DNA from: Smittium mucronatum
Lineage: Eukaryota; Kickxellomycota; Harpellomycetes; Harpellales; Legeriomycetaceae
Assembly: GCA_001953115.1 (NCBI GenBank)
Contig: LSSL01000605.1
Coordinates: 1 to 29,494, forward strand
DNA: 29,494 bases
Direction of reading: 5' to 3'
The position numbers and the translations under genes are program-made. The notes under the pieces were generated by a model, which saw only the letters and a program-made list of their open reading frames with translations, did no database searches and had not been told where the DNA came from. Positions 1 through 10,908 of this stretch are shown piece by piece (position 1 is the first letter of the stretch; the number at the start of each line of letters is the position of its first letter).

Positions 1-1996
1 AAGCCAGGTCTTGGTGGCCCTTGATCAAAGCCAGGTCTTGGTGGTCCTTGATTGAAACCAGGTCTTGGTGGTCCTTGATCGAAACCAGGTCTTGGAGGTC
101 CTTGATCGAAGCCAGGTCTTGGTGGCCCTTGATCGAAGCCAGGTCTTGGTGGCCCTTGATCAAAGCCAGGTCTTGGTGGTCCTTGATTGAAACCAGGTCT
201 TGGTGGTCCTTGATCGAAACCAGGTCTTGGAGGTCCTTGATCGAAGCCAGGTCTTGGTGGCCCTTGATCAAAGCCAGGTCTTGGTGGTCCTTGATTGAAA
301 CCAGGTCTTGGTGGTCCTTGATCGAAACCAGGTCTTGGAGGTCCTTGATCGAAGCCAGGTCTTGGTGGCCCTTGATCAAAGCCAGGTCTTGGTGGTCCTT
401 GATTGAAACCAGGTCTTGGTGGTCCTTGATCGAAACCAGGTCTTGGAGGTCCTTGATCGAAGCCAGGTCTTGGTGGCCCTTGATCAAAGCCAGGTCTTGG
501 TGGCCCTTGATTGAAGCCAGGTCTTGGTGGCCCTTGATTGAAGCCAGGTCTTGGAGGTCCTTGATCGAAGCCAGGTCTTGGTGGCCCTTGATTGAAACCA
601 GGTCTTGGAGGTCCTTGATCAAAGCCAGGTCTTGGTGGCCCTTGATCGAAGCCAGGTCTTGGAGGTCCTTGATCGAAGCCAGGTCTTGAGGGTCCTTGAT
701 CGAATCCGGGTCCAAGAGGGACTTGATTATAACCAGGTCCTGTTGGTCTTTGATCAAATCCAGGTCTTGGAGGTCCCTGACTAAATCCAGGAGTAGGAGG
801 TCCCTGATTAAATCCGGGTCTTGGGGGTTCTTGATCAAAGTCGGGTCTTGGAGTGCCTTGATTGTAACCAGGTCCTGGTATACTTTGATTATAGCCAGGC
901 CTTGGTTGACCCTGAACAAAATCAGGTCTAGGTGAGCCTTGATATCCAGCATTGTATCCAGGGTTTTGTGTTTCTTGAAGAGTTTGAGGATATATTTGCT
1001 GCTTAGACACATTTTGTGCAACAGATGTATTATTTCTTTGAGAATTTTGATCATGAGAATCGTTACTTAAAGTTGGAGCAATCTGAGGAAGAGGTTGACT
1101 ATAACCTTGGTTTGAAATAGGGTTAGGGTTTTGGCCGAGTTGATACCCAGAGTTATAGCTGGGATTGGTTGGAGGCCTATTATACTGGGGATCTTGAGAA
1201 GGGGGATTTTGATATCCCTGGTTGTAACTAATACCAGGTGGGACGTAGTTAGTGTATTGCTCTGATTGGCTGTAGCCATATCCATGTGGGCTTTGATTAG
1301 CCGGAATTTGATTTTGAACTTGAGATAGAGGAGGAGGTCGATACTGAATATTATTATTACTCTGGCCATCAGGATCTGGGCTGGCGGGGTTTAAATTGTG
1401 AATAGAAGAAGGTCGGCTAGATTGGTTAAAAGAATCAGAATGAGCTATTGTTCGGTTGTATGGAGGAATTTGGTTACTCTGGCCATATCCAGAGCCATTG
1501 TTATTAAACCCGCTTTGTGAACTGTAACCTTGATTGTAGTTTTGATACTGCTCCTGGTTCATATTTTGTTTCAGATCCTCAATTTGGGGGGTATTAGGTT
1601 TTTCAATTTCGGTATCTGACTGATTGATAGATGAAGGTTTGGGTTTAGGTACGTACACAGAAGGAGCAGGAGCTCTCGTACTTATTCTTGAAATAAAAAT
1701 AATAAAACCATTAATAAAAGATAAAAATAATATAAATTAGTTGGATATAGTACTCTTCATCTTGCTCAGAGCCCTGATAAGAAGCCTGATCGTTGTATGA
1801 GGTGTTGCTGTAACTAAGGAAAGGCATATGGTAATGTGGGTTTGTTAAAGAAAACGTGTAGAGGAGGTAAAATCAAAATCAAAATCAAAGCATATATGAG
1901 TGGAGGATGATATAATATAAAACATAGGTAAGCTAATTTTAATAAAAGAGATTCTCACTTTGGCCGGCTGTATTGATTTGGGTAATAGTTGCTCAT
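1..1996 (-). CDS. Q/N/Y/P/G-rich repeat protein, 3 exons, 3' end outside window
   Basis: Not recognised as a named family. Proposed model: exon 1 at 1996-1959 (start MSNYYPNQYSRP), exon 2 at 1813-1754, exon 3 from 1686 off the window start. The introns are 1958-1814 (GTGAGA...TTAG) and 1753-1687 (GTACTA...CAAG; an acceptor 6 nt further on also keeps frame). Joined, they give one frame of about 594 codons with no stop at the edge. Residues 1 to about 285 are rich in Q, N, Y, S and P, with recurring YNQGY and GYGQS motifs and no tryptophan. From about residue 285 the protein is a nonapeptide array ending in near-identical F-D-Q-G-P-P-R-P-G units. There is no signal peptide or membrane segment. 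The composition resembles prion-like RNA-granule or scaffold proteins, but that is only an analogy. An alternative start at 1827 would skip exon 1. I prefer 1996 because exon 1 has the same composition and splices in frame. Confidence 0.75.
4..948 (-). repeat. 27-bp tandem coding repeat, 35 units
   Basis: A motif reading CCAGGTCTTGG on the plus strand recurs exactly every 27 bp from position 4. Units starting at 4 through 679 (26 units) are near-identical. Nine more units starting at 706 through 922 are diverged but keep the exact 27-bp register. On the minus strand each unit encodes F-D/N-Q-G-P-P-R-P-G; the older units vary, for example Y-N-Q at the start and S, T or G in the middle. The array lies inside exon 3 of the minus-strand gene and continues beyond the window edge, so its full copy number is unknown. 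Because 27 is a multiple of three, several frames are open on both strands, which creates false ORFs. Confidence 0.95.
1869..1890. repeat. AAAATC hexamer repeat in intron 1
   Basis: About three and a half tandem copies of AAAATC on the plus strand (GATTTT on the transcribed sense). They lie inside the proposed first intron of the minus-strand repeat-protein gene, in its T-rich half upstream of the acceptor. Likely a simple microsatellite. Confidence 0.7.
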
Positions 1997-4430
1997 GCTA
2001 GCAAATAAGTTTGAAAATGGAATGAATCTTTTTGGAAAATAAAATTGTAAAAATAAAGGATAAAATGAAATGAAAAAGAGTGGGTCGAAGTTTAATAAGC
2101 ATAATTTGGGCACCTCGATTTCTTTTATAACTTAATGTGAGGGCTCTACTCAAGAAACCAAGAAAATGCTAATTTTTTGGTGTCCAATTGTTACTCTTTA
2201 TGTAATAAATTTGACTCATCAGTAAGGGAGTTTTCTATTTACAATTTTTGATTATAGCGGGAATCCCCGGCAATTTCAATGTCAATCGTTTTAAGATGTT
2301 CTCCATTATGATATTTAATTGTGGAAGAAATCTAACGAATCAAACAACAGGATTTTCCTGATAAAGATATGAATTGTTAGATTCCAGGCAAATAGAATAA
2401 CAGATCTCAACATTTAAAGATTAACTGAAAAAATATTATGACTTTGTTCTTTTAACCTTTTCAGGGTCACGAGCAAAATAATAGCATTTTTTTCTTTAGT
2501 CAGTGTTACATCAAATTCAAATTCATTACAATAGTTGGCTTGTTTTATTCATCAACCAACTAAGGCAGATGAATTGCACAAATAAAAAACAAGATTAAAT
2601 TGATCTCAGGAGAAAATGGTATTTTTTTAAAATTGATGGCCTAAAAACCGCATTTAATCTTTAAACAAAAAATCATTTGATTAACAATTGGTGTTGAAGT
2701 ATTGGTAGGACTTAAACAACTAAATTGTCAAAATTTCAGAATTTGCGGTTAGGAATACTAAACACTATTGGTCCTTGAAATGGTTTATGAAATAGGAAGA
2801 GCGATTATTTAAATTGGCAACGGTGGAAAAACGCAAATAACAATCATTTTCCAAATAGGACTTTTGTGTTCGATTCTTAAAAAATATTAGTAAAAGAGTT
2901 TCACAAAGCCAAATAAAGTGGTTATAATTATTAACATATGGCTATTATTTACCATACCACATTGCAAATATTTAATGAAGCGACGATGGGCAAAGATTGC
3001 ATCGATTTGTCACGAAAAAGAAAGATATACTGCTGATGATTTTAAATCGTAATGTGTTTTTTTTTGCCATGAAATAGAAAAATAGAAAATAGTCAATGTT
3101 GTTCCAATTGTAATACAGATCGGTAGATTATTGTTGTATTGGAGGGATGAAGTCACACTAAGGGATCTTGTTAGCAAGTCATGTGCTATTCAGTATGGAA
3201 TTACCACTACTTTTGTTCTTAAATTCGAAAACCAGAGGGCTAAATGTAGCTTTGGCCAATAAATACTATGTTGACCACAAAGCTATGGTAAACGCCAATT
3301 AATTATGCTAAATAGGAGATGTGATAATCGAGAAGATTCTTATTCAACCATTTTTATGCGAAATTTTAAATAAATGTAATTACAACTCTATAATAAAATC
3401 TGCAATACCAGTAATAAGCTTGAATTAGCTGATTTTCACTTATTTACTGAGATAAAATAAGCTAGAACTTTCTAGTTTAATACAGTGAGATATTCTGTAA
3501 TTGAAATGTTATAGTAAAGAAAGGTAAAATTTGATATTTTTATAGCATATCAGTTATTAATCTTTAGTTTTCAGTATCTATACCCAACCACATAATATTC
3601 CAGTGATTTATACATCCGTAGAATAGATGCTGAAAGAAGGATAAATTGGCGATGAAAGAGCGATTTACATCTATGAGTTTTTTCATATCAGATACACTGA
3701 GACAATATTCTATATTAGTGATTTGTGTACTATGTTGTAAGGTTTGAAAATATGATTTAAACCTTTGTCATTCATTTGTGATTTTAAATTATATTTCAAT
3801 TAAATCTTATTACAAATGCATATTATATTCTTATACTTAGTTGTGAATTATAAATAATCCTCGAGAAACACGTGTAAAGAGGGGTAGAAGCAAAACGGAT
3901 AGGAAATGTATTCCAGAAATTTATTTTCGGAATGTATAATATTTAATCGATTTTTTCTAAATGGATCCGTCAATGCACAGCTTTTTTTTTTTTTGCTTTT
4001 TTTGAAAAGGATCCGTCAATGAAATATTAGAGTTTTTTTTTCACCAGTTATAAAAAAATAGAAATAACGGCATTGAACCAGATCTTTTTTAATTGAGATG
4101 TTAGAGATTTTCACTTAAAAATAACGATTTATCAAATATTTGAAATGTAGACGTATGTCATTTTGTTACATACTTTGTTTGGGGGAACCGAGATCCCGAG
4201 AAAAAAAACGATTATAAAGCCTCGTATTTCTAGAATCAAATTAGAGCTTTAAAATTGGTGGGGTATATGTAATAGCAAGTATTCATTTTTATCCAATCAT
4301 CAAAAACCACATAATTATGCTTTGAGGGTATGAAACAGGTATATTTAAATTTTTATAGCCAATCTGACTTTGATAAATTCCTGTGAAAATTATTAGAGAA
4401 AATTACTAATTTGATTTTACGTAAAAATAG
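1997..4430. other. Intergenic region between divergent genes
   Basis: About 2.4 kb between the start of the minus-strand repeat-protein gene and the first assigned exon of the plus-strand gene. It should hold promoters for both and probably unassigned 5' exons of the plus-strand gene. It is less AT-rich than the desert further right. Frames of 50-130 codons with few stops exist near 2890-3290 on both strands, but a rough codon count there shows no clear three-base G/C periodicity, so I do not call a gene. I saw no tRNA, rRNA or snRNA signature. Confidence 0.5.
3963..4021. repeat. 13-bp direct repeat GGATCCGTCAATG
   Basis: The sequence GGATCCGTCAATG occurs at 3963-3975 and again at 4009-4021, separated by a T-rich tract with a run of more than ten T. 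It may be a local duplication or slippage product. No function can be assigned, although it lies a few hundred bases upstream of the assigned exons of the plus-strand gene. Confidence 0.8.
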
Positions 4431-6483
4431 AGATCGCAAATTTAACAGTTTTTCTACTTTAGTTTGTGAAGTCATTATTAGTTTCCTTGCCTCTCTCCCC
4501 GAAATTGATTACTCTAAATTCCAGAAAATGTTTGCAGAAAGAAAAAGCGAGATAAGGATAGATTGGGCCACGTGTTTTCTGAGCTTTTTTGAACAGGTAA
4601 GTTTCCCACTATCCCATTAATTGACTGGAGGGATTCGATTTTAGTCAGAATCCCTCTTATAATTTTTTTAATTCTACGAAATCCTCAACAATTTAATTTA
4701 AACCCCTTTAATAAAAGTGCACAGGGGTCAAATAGTGCACATTTTTTTTCTTTTTAAAACTTCTTTTTGTGAAATTATTATATCATAGTTTTTTTTCTAT
4801 TAAATTAAACTTCTGATTTATAGACTCAATTAACCCACACGTTCAGGGCTCTTGGCCTTGAAATTAGCATTTTTGGGAAACCTGTGGATAGAAATTCGTT
4901 TTTAGAAGCCTTATCCAAACTCCAGATTTCACTGGGTGTAACTAAAGCTTCTTTTTCCATCTTGATTTGTTAAAAAAAAGTATGCTGGGAATTTAGTAAT
5001 ATTTTAAGGCCATTGAAAAACTTATATTGTAGGAAATCAAATCAATCGTTGAAAATAATGAAGTTGAATGGATTAAAAACTCGGAAAGTGCTGAGCAAGA
5101 AACGCCAGAAGAATTTCTTAGTAAGAATTGACTATTAAACTTTGTCACTTTTTTTGAATTTCCTATTTATTTTTCAAATTTGGCTTAAAGCTAAAATGCA
5201 TACCAAAACGAAAAAATCGTCGCATTTATTACTGTTTATTTCTATTGAATTAATCTTAATTTTATTTAATTTGATAAATTTTAGAAAGGGAGAGTTTCGG
5301 GGATGTTTCCAAAAAGCTAGAGAATTTGCAAAAGAATTTCGTGCAAGTCCCTTACGATAAAAACCAAGTAATTCCGTTAATTATATGGGGTTTAAATTAT
5401 TTTCTCTCCCATATTTAAGAGTCTATCTTATGAAGATCGTATTTTCGAATTTTTAAACAGCTGACAAAACTTGTTTTTTATAGGTTTTTGGGTATTTAGA
5501 TAGTTTTGTAGCGTCACAGAAGGATTATAACAATATTAGTAATAATAAGGAATTTCTAGCAACTAAAACGGATGGCTCCCCAAGCTGTGCTAGAGCTGAT
5601 GCTACTCAAATAAACCGGAGTGTACAAATCCAACGAGAAAAAGTAGAAAATATTCCCGGGTACAATGTTTATTCCGAGTACTCAAAAGATCATAAAATCT
5701 CAGAAAACTTTCCAAAACAAGAAAAATACTGCGGGATAGATGAGAGACTTTCAAACATCGAATCACACCTTGATGTTTCTGTATCTGATGCCAACGGCGG
5801 ATTAAATTTGTATCAACGAATTTCGGTTTTAGAAGATAAAATAATACAATTAGAAAGAGATCATCCAAAATGGGCAGAGTCAATTTTCAGTCAACCAGGA
5901 AACAAGGTAAATCACAAAATTTGGTTTTCTGGTTTTCTATTGAATCATTTTTTTCTTTTCTATAAAAAAATTGTATTATAAAAATTAAATCTGTAACATG
6001 TCATTTTTTTTCTATTATTTATAGAGTTCAGGGTTATTAAATGGAAAGACTTTTGTTGAGAAAATAGATAAAGATCAAATAAATATTAAATATCCTAATC
6101 ATAAAGATGTTGTCAAAAATACTAGCGGTCTCTCTTCTAGCGATTCGTCTTTTCTTAAGATCCCTATTAAAAATAACCATGTGAACATGTCGAAGAAGAA
6201 TAAAGTGGCGAAAATTAAGAAAAAATATGCCATATCCGACATATTAAAGATGGAAATTTTCAAAAAAAGGCTGTTCTTTTACAATATCCCCAAAATATAC
6301 TCGCGCCTATTTACTAAGCATTATACCTTCAATAAAAAGAAGAATAAAAAACCATTAAAAGTTAAGGTCACTGCGGATTTATTGAATTCGGAAACTCGCA
6401 CATCGTCACCGCCTCATAAAAAAGAAACATCGATGACCATGCATATAATTAACAAAATTCTAGAGGGCAATAATCTATCTTGA
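4431..6483 (+). CDS. Coiled-coil protein, tentatively MBIP-like (ATAC complex), 6 exons
   Basis: Proposed exons: about 4431-4596, 4824-4937, 5033-5120, 5285-5367, 5484-5906 and 6025-6483 (TGA stop). Introns start GTAAGT, GTAACT, GTAAGA, GTAATT and GTAAAT, and all end TAG. Phases join into one frame of about 443 residues. Exon 5 (about residues 151-291) contains GIDERLSNIESHL and then LYQRISVLEDKIIQLE followed by HPKW. This heptad-like block resembles, from memory, the coiled coil of MBIP (MAP3K12-binding inhibitory protein, a subunit of the ATAC acetyltransferase complex in animals). The last exon is lysine-rich (KKNKVAKIKKKY), a possible nuclear localisation signal. Codons of exon 5 have clearly more G/C at position one than at position three, as expected for real coding sequence. 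The 5' end is unresolved: an in-frame TGA lies at 4384, and ACTAAT followed by TAG before 4431 looks like a branch point and acceptor, so an upstream ATG exon probably exists. An internal ATG at 4528 is the alternative start. The gene structure is fairly sure; the family name is not. Confidence 0.72.
4628..4656 (+). other. Perfect 9-bp hairpin in first intron
   Basis: GAGGGATTC at 4628-4636 and GAATCCCTC at 4648-4656 form a perfect stem with an 11-nt loop, 31 nt downstream of the 5' splice site of the longest intron (4597-4823). A second pair, CCCCT near 4704 and AGGGG near 4724, and two copies of GTGCAC (4717-4722 and 4735-4740) follow in the same intron. It could be a structured intron or an intronic RNA. 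No known small-RNA family was recognised. Confidence 0.5.
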
Positions 6484-8420
6484 TCGAATAGCTTTTTTAG
6501 TTAATTAATGTTGAAAAGTTTTGGAAAAAATATCTCTAGGACTAAACCCCCCAGATTCCTTTTTATTGCTGGAATTATCATTATTAATTATGTCAACTTT
6601 ACTAATTAGATTTTTTTTTATTTCGCCTGACACCAAAGCACGTGGGTTTTTTTTAGTAATTACATTTATTTTTTATCTCTCGGTAGATTAAATTGTGCCT
6701 TTTTTTCCGCCCAAGATTTACGCTTTTTTGATCTTTATAGACTGGAGAATCTTATTTTTATTTCATACCATTTTAATTGATCATTGCTTTCCGAATAATA
6801 GCGAATCGGTTATAAAAAGACATTTTATAAACAAATATATAAGGGATTTTTACAATGAATTTTAGAAAAGGCAAATTTCTGAAAAAATAGACCAACATTT
6901 CAACCTTTGCATTAATTTATTTTAAAACACGTGATATGCAAGTATTTAAACGCTATACAATCCCTATGTAGATTTATGAAATGATTGGAATATAGTTTTC
7001 GAGTAAACTTGGTCAATTTTTCCTAACTGGTTTTCTCTAAGATGAGTGGTGGGAAAAAAATATCCTGTGATTAAATATATTTAATGGGTATGCACTAGGG
7101 AAAGGTTACACTTTGTATCCAATACACCGACAGGGTTAATATACATGCACTATACTATTAAGTTTCAAATAGCTGGCTTTGGAAGCTTACTTTCACTAGA
7201 TTGATTGATAAGGATCTCACAACCCCTTCCACTTTTATTTTCTCAAACATTTTTATCATTTGTAAATAAAACTGCTTATCACCATCATCGCCTAGCGATT
7301 TCGATTATTATTTTCTAAAACTTTGCTTTTTTCTTGTGATTAATAAATTGAAAATTTTGTAGGAAATTATGGTGGGACAGCAAACAAGCCTTAAGGATCC
7401 CTTACCATGTCTACAATAATCACTTTAATTTAAAACCGATATTTTCATAAGATTCGTTTCCATATCATTATTTTTACTTATAAGAGAAAAGGGGATATCT
7501 AATTTTTATCTAAATTTATTTTATGTTAGATGAAACCACACCACTCTGCATTCAATTATCATTATCAACGTTTTACAGAAAATTCCTCCTTTTCCACTAC
7601 AATATAGATCCTTTAGTGTGGTGGAAATTTTACCTTTTTTTTTTCACAATTAACCTTCCGTAGGCAGGTGGAATGATTTTACTAGATTCGATTTTTAATA
7701 CCAAGTTCAAAATTCATTAGAAAACAAGATTTTGTAGATTATACTTAATGCTGCTCAATTTACTATCTAGTCTTCTAAAAACAGATGAACTTCATTTTAA
7801 ACCCATCTGCTTAAGAAGGGTTAAACTAACAGCTATTATTTTTTTTAAAAAAATGTTCTTGATTTAGAAAAGGTAAATAAATTTGTTTAAAATAATTATT
7901 TTGTTGGATATGCTGATATACTAATTTTTTTAGATTTAAGCCGCTGTTGATGGTTTTATAGTTTAATATTTAATAGTGTAAGCTGGCTAAAATGGTTATA
8001 AATTATCTTTCCTCTTTTTCCTTTATTAGTATTTGGAATTCTATTGAGTTTTTTTCGCCCTATAATAATTCTCGTTTATTTCTATTTAAAATTCAATTTA
8101 CCAGTAAAATAAAATAAATTGCATAATAAATATTATGAGAACCCAGCTGATAAGAAACATATCTTGAAAATGGGCTTTAGTGTACCCTCTGATTTTATTC
8201 GCCTAATCACCCTCACCTCCCCTTTCTTCATAATCCTTGAGGTTTAACTTAATTAAGCATATATTATCGAAAAAGAAAAAAACTTATTTTTCACTAATTC
8301 TAAAAATTACAAAACTTTTAAATTAAGTCCTTTTTTATGAGCTCTAATCTTGATATCATTCCTGACTTTTATTTATTAGGAACTTCTCAAAAGTGGCCTA
8401 AAACTATTAAAAAAAAACAA

Positions 8421-8457
8421 AATTTATAAAAATCCATAAAAATCCATAAAAATGCAT
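8421..8457. repeat. Decamer repeat AATCCATAAA
   Basis: Four consecutive 10-bp units, the middle two identical (AATCCATAAA) and the outer two diverged. A short minisatellite in intergenic DNA. Confidence 0.75.
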
Positions 8458-9468
8458 ATCATATCGCTATATTGCTACCGTAGCTACTTTGGTCTGATAG
8501 CATTAAATTAAGATAAAAAATTAGGGCGCTATGGCTAATTTATTTGTAGTTTAGTTTAATTGAATGGCATATATTTAAATACACAGATCGGGTACCAACC
8601 AAACTTAGTCTTTTAAATGAAATATCAGCTCGTTATTAGCTTTAAATCAAAACAAACCTAGTTTTTTAAAAAAATCATTATCATCGGCTATAATGATGTG
8701 CAATACATGAACTAGATAAAAATCGTTTGTTTTTATATAAACGATATATATTGAGAATTTTCATTTGTTTGAAAACAGGTCCATTTTTCAAATAAATTAA
8801 ATTTTTTGGATATAATGTGTTTATATCGAAATTACTGTAGTTCTTAATTAACTAAATCTTCACTATATATTCTATCTAACAAAAAAATCATTTCTTTTTA
8901 TTTATTGATTTGTTTATCAAATTAAACTTTTTATGTGCTGGATGGAGTATGTGTGCCTAATTAATTTTTTTTTTAGATTTTATATGAAGATATTCAATAG
9001 CTCTTAAATGGCTAGACGTGTTAGAACTGAGGTATCTTTTTCGAAAATACCATTTATATAATTGAAGAAAAAACTTATGCTATGTTTTTTTATATTAGAA
9101 GAAAAATAGTCTTTCCTATCCAAGTTACTTACATCAAATATGAATTTTATTTTGTGATTATATCTTGAATATGTTTTCTGATATTCTTAAAAATAAAAAC
9201 GGAACACCAAGAATGTGGCAAAACGGAGTTTAATAACCTAATTTAAAAAATCGATTTGATTTAAAGTTTTTATTATTTTTATTCGAAGGGTCTGTAAAAA
9301 TGTTCCAAAAAAATTTTAACCCATTAAAAAATGTGTTAAAATTATAAAAAAATACTGATTTATCTATTTTAATCTTTTTCTCTATTTCATTAAGTAATCA
9401 CTGGTAATTTATCTGAGAGACCAATTTCTTCGGAAATTTGAAAAAAATTTATTGAATATATTATTTAA

Positions 9469-9482
9469 CCCCCCCCCCTCCT
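9469..9482. repeat. C10 tract (GGAG10 on minus strand)
   Basis: Ten C followed by TCC, in otherwise highly AT-rich sequence. On the minus strand it is an interrupted poly-G polypurine tract, the first of several such tracts in the desert. Confidence 0.9.
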
Positions 9483-10835
9483 ATCAATATGGCCTAAAAT
9501 AACATTGATTTTTTTAAAATTATCCAAAAAAGAATTAATATTAGTTGAAAAATTGATACTACATCTCCATTATATTAAAAGCTTGTTTTAATCGGAGAAA
9601 ATAAAGAAAAAACTTGAGTAAATTGAAAGTGCTATTAAATATACTCCTTGCCGATTTATTTTTTATCTTTAAATCTATAGACGCTTATTAATAAATCAGA
9701 GCTTCAATTAAATAATAAAATAAATTTTAAATAAATCAAGGCTGATAATAACACTATAAAACAAATTAAAAAAAGTAAAAAAGATTTAATAAAGGATAAT
9801 ATTTGAGTTTACCGATCAAAAAAAATATCTCCAAACTCTTAAATCGCCATTAGAAAATAATAAAATAAATATTCATCATATGTTTAAAAAAAAAAAATTC
9901 TAATCATTTATTTGAAAAATAAGATATCCAGTCTTTTTTTCCTACAGAATTTATTTTAAAACCAAAAAAACATCAATAAAGGGTTTTAAAATCTCCCTAA
10001 CCAACTCTAATTCATTTTTCTAACATCTCCAGCCCACTGGGAATTGTTTCAATATACATGCAATACTACTATGTATTTAATTAGTACCATAATATGGAGT
10101 ATTGGCTAAATCTTTTTTATCAACAAAACACGATCTGATAAATTAAAAAAGAATTGTTTATGGAATTTAATAAAACACAGTACGAGATATCATCGAATTA
10201 CATAGTTATATAGTTATGGAGAGTATAAAAAACTCTTACCATAAATTATTACATTAGATTTCTTTGGAAGGTTGATTTAATAAATTAGTAAATTTTACGG
10301 AAATTGATATCTATTATTAAATCTATTATCTCTGAAACAAATAACATAATTTAAATCTCGATTATAACCCTTTTAAATGTAGGCACATTTTCTAATTTTT
10401 TTTGGTTTATAACATTTAATGGTGATATTTTTTCTTAATGGGAGTAGCTTTTATAAAAGAAAAAAAATTTGTAACGCGAAATTTCATTGCAAGTAAATTT
10501 CATCAAAAAATTTCTAAAAAATGTAAAATAAGAAAAACTAGAGTATAAAACATTATTATAATAAACATAACAAACTATTCTTATGGGGTATCTACATTAT
10601 ATTTATTGTAATTTGGATCATTATAATGGAGGATAGACCCTCCTTCAGATATTTTTTCATCTGGATAGGACTAACTAGATCACAGAAAGTCATAAAATAA
10701 GGTATTTTCGAATAAAAAAAGTTCTTTGAGAATGTTGAACTCCTTTAAGAGGTTCAAATATAAAGAATCGATCTAAAATAGACTAAATTTCAATAAAACA
10801 CAAAGGAAATAAATACACTTGGACAACTTACTCAC

Positions 10836-10908
10836 AATTTTCTGTACGATAAATATCCCGTGTCGAGCAGCTCCAACAGTTTCCTTTTTTTCGAGATTTG
10901 CCAACCAT
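10836..10908 (-). CDS. Possible first exon with C-x2-C motif, low confidence
   Basis: In a small GC-richer island (about 10820-10960) the minus strand has ATG at 10908 and encodes MVGKSRKKGNCWSCSTRD and so on, reaching a strong donor-like GTGAGTAAG at 10835. The basic N-terminus followed by C-W-S-C recalls the start of fungal Zn(II)2-Cys6 DNA-binding clusters. However, the third cysteine expected after six residues is an arginine (CGT, one base from TGT), and no matching second exon could be fixed. Downstream minus-strand frames near 10600-10760 look protein-like in part but contain TGA and TAG. It could be the relic of a transcription factor, or chance. Confidence 0.2.

Larger units (their letters stand above)
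6484..10835. other. AT-rich intergenic DNA, no gene seen
   Basis: Downstream of the plus-strand gene the G/C content falls gradually. I saw only short frames interrupted by stops, A/T runs and simple repeats. A 10-bp inverted repeat, CCACACCACT at 7536-7545 and AGTGTGGTGG at 7615-7624, is one of few GC-rich structures. A short ATG frame of 26 codons begins at 7531, too short to call. No RNA gene was recognised. Confidence 0.5.

Noticed and set aside
21..689. Plus-strand 222-residue ORF of S-W-W-P-L-I-type repeats
   Set aside because: It is the antisense shadow of the 27-bp coding array. Since 27 is a multiple of three, extra frames stay open. The minus frame extends far beyond the array with a coherent composition and splices to upstream exons.
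696..935. Plus-strand 79-residue ORF
   Set aside because: Shadow over the diverged part of the same repeat array.
1067..1369. Minus-strand 100-residue ORF
   Set aside because: It overlaps exon 3 of the repeat-protein gene in another frame. The Q/N/P-rich frame is open over the whole exon.
4328..4430. ATG AAA CAG at 4330 as first exon of the MBIP-like gene, joined to 4431
   Set aside because: The phase does not match: joining after CAG puts a stop a few codons into the next exon.
5142..5360. Plus-strand 72-residue ORF
   Set aside because: It reads through an intron (5121-5284) and then through exon 4 in the wrong frame.
5602..5883. Minus-strand 93-residue ORF
   Set aside because: Antisense to exon 5 of the plus-strand gene, which has matching splice phases on both sides and codon periodicity.
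10752..10764. GGTTCAAAT, resembling a tRNA B-box
   Set aside because: The following bases lack the CC of a B-box and no acceptor or anticodon stem can be drawn around it. Similar words at 12601 and 16573 fail in the same way.
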